Positions 61,701 to 64,000 of a DNA stretch of 64,000 bases are shown piece by piece. The notes beneath the pieces are model-generated. The model saw only the letters and a program-made list of their open reading frames with translations. It did no database searches and was not told the DNA's origin. The DNA is from Calliopsis andreniformis. Its lineage: Eukaryota > Arthropoda > Insecta > Hymenoptera > Andrenidae. Position numbers and translations under genes: made by a program. The stretch is from assembly GCF_051401765.1 (NCBI RefSeq), contig NW_027480468.1, positions 992,001-1,056,000 of the forward strand, given 5' to 3'. The first letter of the stretch is position 1, and the number at the start of each line of letters is the position of its first letter.

Positions 61701-64000
61701 ACCTCAATCCTGAATCCCCAATCCTGAATCCTCAATCTTCAGCCCTCAGTCCTCAACAATCAGTTGTCAATCCTCAATCCTCAATAGAATATCATCAATT
61801 CGCAGCTTTCAATACTCAATACTCAACCTGCAATCTTCAAATCGCTATCCACAAACATCAATTCTCATCACTCAACCCTCAACACTCAGTCCCCAATCCT
61901 CAACCTTCAATCCTCAATCCTCAACACTCAGTCCCCAGCCCTCAATCATCAACCCTCAATACTCAATCTTCAATCCTCTATCCTCAATCCTCGATCCTCA
62001 ATCCTCAATCCTCAACCCGCAGGCCTCATACTCAATCCTCAATCCTCAATCCTCAATCCTCAATGTTCAATCCGCGATACCCAATCCTCAATGTTCAATC
62101 CTCAATACTCAATCCTCAATCCTCAATCCTCAATCCTCAATCCTCAATCCTCAATCCCCAATCTTCAATCCTCAATTCCCGATCCTCAACCTTCAATCCT
62201 CAATCCTCAATTCTCAATCCTCAATCTTCAATCCTCAATAACCAATCCTCAATCTTCAATCCTCAATCCTCAATCCTCAATTCTCGATCCTCAATCCTCA
62301 ATCCTCAATCGTTAATTCTCAATCCTCAATCCTCAGTCCTCAGTCCTCAATACACAATCTTCAATCCTCAATCCTCAATCCTCAATCCTCAAACCTCAAT
62401 CCTCATGCTTCAATCCTCAATACCCAATCCTCAATCTTCAATCCTCAATCCTCAATCCTCAATACTCAATCCTCAATCCTCAGTCATCAAACCTCAATCC
62501 TGAGTCCTCAATCCTGAATCCTCAATCTTGGGCCCTCAGTCCTCAACAATCAGTAGTCAATCCTCAATCCTCAATAGAATATCCTCAGTTCAGAGTTTTC
62601 AATACGCAATACTCAATCTGCAATCTTCAAATCTCTATCCACAAACATCAATTCTCATCACTCAACCCTCAACACACAGTCCCCAATCCTCAATCATCAA
62701 TCCTCAATCCTCAGTCCTCAATCCTCAATCCTCAATCTTCAATCCTCAATACTCAATCTTCAATCCTCAATCCTCAATCCTCAACCCTCAATCTTCATTC
62801 CTCAAACCTCAATCCTCAATCCTCAATCCTCATTCTTCAATCCTCAATACCCAATCCTCAATCTTCAATCCTCAATCCTCAATACCCAATTTTCAATCTT
62901 CAATCCTCAGTACCGAATCCTCAATCCTCAATCCTGAATCCTCAATCCTGAATTCTCAATCCTCAATCCTCAGTCCTCAGTCCTCAATCCTCAATCCTCA
63001 ATCCTCAGCCCTCATCCTCAATCCTCAATCCTCAATCCTCAATCCTCAATCTTCAATCCTCAATACTCTAACTTCAATCCTCAATCCTCAATACTCAATC
63101 CTCTATCCTCAATCCTCAATCGTCAGACTTCAATCCTCAATACTCAATCTTCAATCCTCAAACCTCAATCCTCAATCCTCAATCCTCAATCCTCAATCCT
63201 CAATCGTCAGTCTTCAATCCTCAATACTCAATCTTCAATGCTCAATCCTCAATCCTCAATCCTCAATCCTCATTCTTCAATCCTCAATACCCAATCTTCA
63301 ATCATCAATCATCAATCCTCAATCCTCGATTCTCAATCCTCAATCCTCAATCTTCAATCCTCAATCCTCAATCCTCAATACTCAGTCCTCAATCCTCAAC
63401 TTTCAAGCCTCAATACTCAATCTGCAATCCTCAATCCTCAATACCTCAATCCTCAATCCTCATTCTTCAATCCTCAGTTCCGAATCCTCAATCTTCAATC
63501 CTGAATCCTCAATCCTCAATTCTCAATCCTGAATCCTCAATCCTGAGTCTTCAATCTTCAGCCCTCAGTCCGCAACAATCAGTTGTCAATCGCCAATCCT
63601 CAATAGAATATCCTCAATTCACAGTTTTCAATACTCATTACTCAATCTGCAATCTTCAGATCTCTATCCACAAACATCAATTCTCATCACTCAACCCTCA
63701 ATACTCAGTTCCCAATCCTCAAGCTTCAAACCTAAATCCTCAATCATCAATCCTCAATCTTCAATCCTCAATACTCAATCTTCAATCCTCAACCCTCAAT
63801 CCTCAATCCTCAATCACCAATCCTCAATCCTCAATACTCAATCCTCAATCGTCAATCTTCAATCCTCAATCCTCAATCCTCAATCCTCAGTCCCCAAACC
63901 TCAATCCTCAATCTTCAATCCTCAATCCTCAATCCCCAATCCTCAATCTTCATTCCTCAATCCTCAATCCTCAATCCTCAATCCTCATTTTTCAATCCTC
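58600..64000 (+). repeat. Copy of 33666-39066, cut by the window edge
   Basis: Offset 24934 (3562 heptamers) throughout: anchors e 59408, f 60107, g 61322, K1 61847, K2 62637 and e 63666 match 34474, 35173, 36388, 36913, 37703 and 38732. The last bases (CCTCATTTTTCAATCCTC) match 39049-39066, so the copy goes on beyond the window. Confidence 0.93.

Larger units (their letters stand above)
1..64000 (+). repeat. Heptamer satellite array, consensus CAATCCT
   Basis: Seen: the whole window can be cut into 7-bp units of CAATCCT and near variants, all in one orientation; I found no run of the complementary unit AGGATTG on the + strand. G is rare on this strand because the consensus has none, so the two strands are strongly asymmetric. 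Some units are 6 bp (for example CATCCT and CGTCCT in recurring modules), which shifts the local phase. Both edges lie inside the array, so its true length is unknown and at least 64 kb. No gene, RNA, transposon or unique DNA interrupts it. Known: satellites with this kind of nested higher-order repeat are usual in eukaryotic heterochromatin. Inferred: eukaryotic origin. I do not recognise the satellite family or the host. Confidence 0.97.

Noticed and set aside
1229..63712. CRISPR array, with anchors as repeats and the stretches between as spacers
   Set aside because: The anchors are 154 bp, spacing runs from about 525 to over 2000 bp, the spacing sequence is itself repetitive, and there are no cas genes.
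1..64000. Genes on the minus strand
   Set aside because: The repeat GGATTGA puts a TGA in every minus frame every 21 bases, so no long frame exists.
1..64000. Telomeric repeat
   Set aside because: The G-rich strand is GGATTGA, without the GGG or GGGG run of the common telomere types (TTAGGG, TTTAGGG, TTGGGG). The array also has deep higher-order structure, which telomerase products lack.
1..64000. Cyanobacterial short tandemly repeated heptamers
   Set aside because: Those are short runs between genes. A 64-kb gene-free array with nested blocks does not fit, though a prokaryotic origin cannot be strictly excluded from sequence alone.
1..64000. tRNA, rRNA, promoters or terminators
   Set aside because: There is almost no G on the + strand and no stem longer than a few bases, so no structured RNA or terminator hairpin can be supported.

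Overview
The window is one uninterrupted heptamer satellite. From base 1 to 64000 the + strand is built of head-to-tail copies of CAATCCT (complement AGGATTG) and its point variants (CAATCTT, CAATACT, CAATACC, CAATTCT, CAACCCT, CAGTCCT, CAGCCCT, CAAACCT and others). I see no inverted segment, no unique flanking DNA, no transposon, no RNA gene and no credible protein gene. The long open frames are a by-product: the pure heptamer has no stop in any + frame, and each frame reads the same heptapeptide (ILNPQSS in rotation). The minus strand has TGA every 21 bases in every frame. The organism cannot be named from this. An array this long with nested higher-order repeats looks most like eukaryotic satellite heterochromatin; a bacterial source would be very unusual. 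That is inference.

The array has a higher-order structure. Its clearest landmark is a 154-bp 'anchor' of 22 strongly diverged heptamers still in phase, with the core ATCCACAAACATCAATTC. I located 57 anchors and could sort all of them into nine sequence subtypes, named here a, b, c, d, e, f, g, K1 and K2. Left to right they read: a c b d K1 K2 d K1 K2 a K2 e f d e f K1 K2 g K1 K2 g b d e f K1 K2 g b e f g K1 K2 e f g c b d K2 g b e f K1 K2 g b d e f g K1 K2 e. The order follows rules: K1 is always followed by K2 (790 or 797 bp), and e always by f (699 or 692 bp).

Layout. 1-2194: mosaic left part with anchor a. 2195-6199: block L, copy 1. 5585-13616: a tandem pair of 4016-bp units, nearly identical. 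13586-15700: pieces copied from the left part and from the K2 region. 15708-20408: two copies of the e-f block. 20383-25020: a tandem pair of about 2.5 kb (K1-K2). 25000-40440: repeated g, b, d, e-f and K1-K2 blocks. 41497-45284: block L, copy 2. 45613-46794: a short mosaic with two hybrid modules. 46795-55775: a displaced copy of 30502-37760, then a further g block. 56010-58793: block L, copy 3. 58600-64000: a copy of 33666-39066 that runs off the right edge.

No genes work together here. The biology is in the DNA: repeated segmental duplication, small indels that are multiples of 7, and hybrid modules whose junctions fall in shared anchor sequence. This is what unequal exchange or conversion in a satellite would leave.
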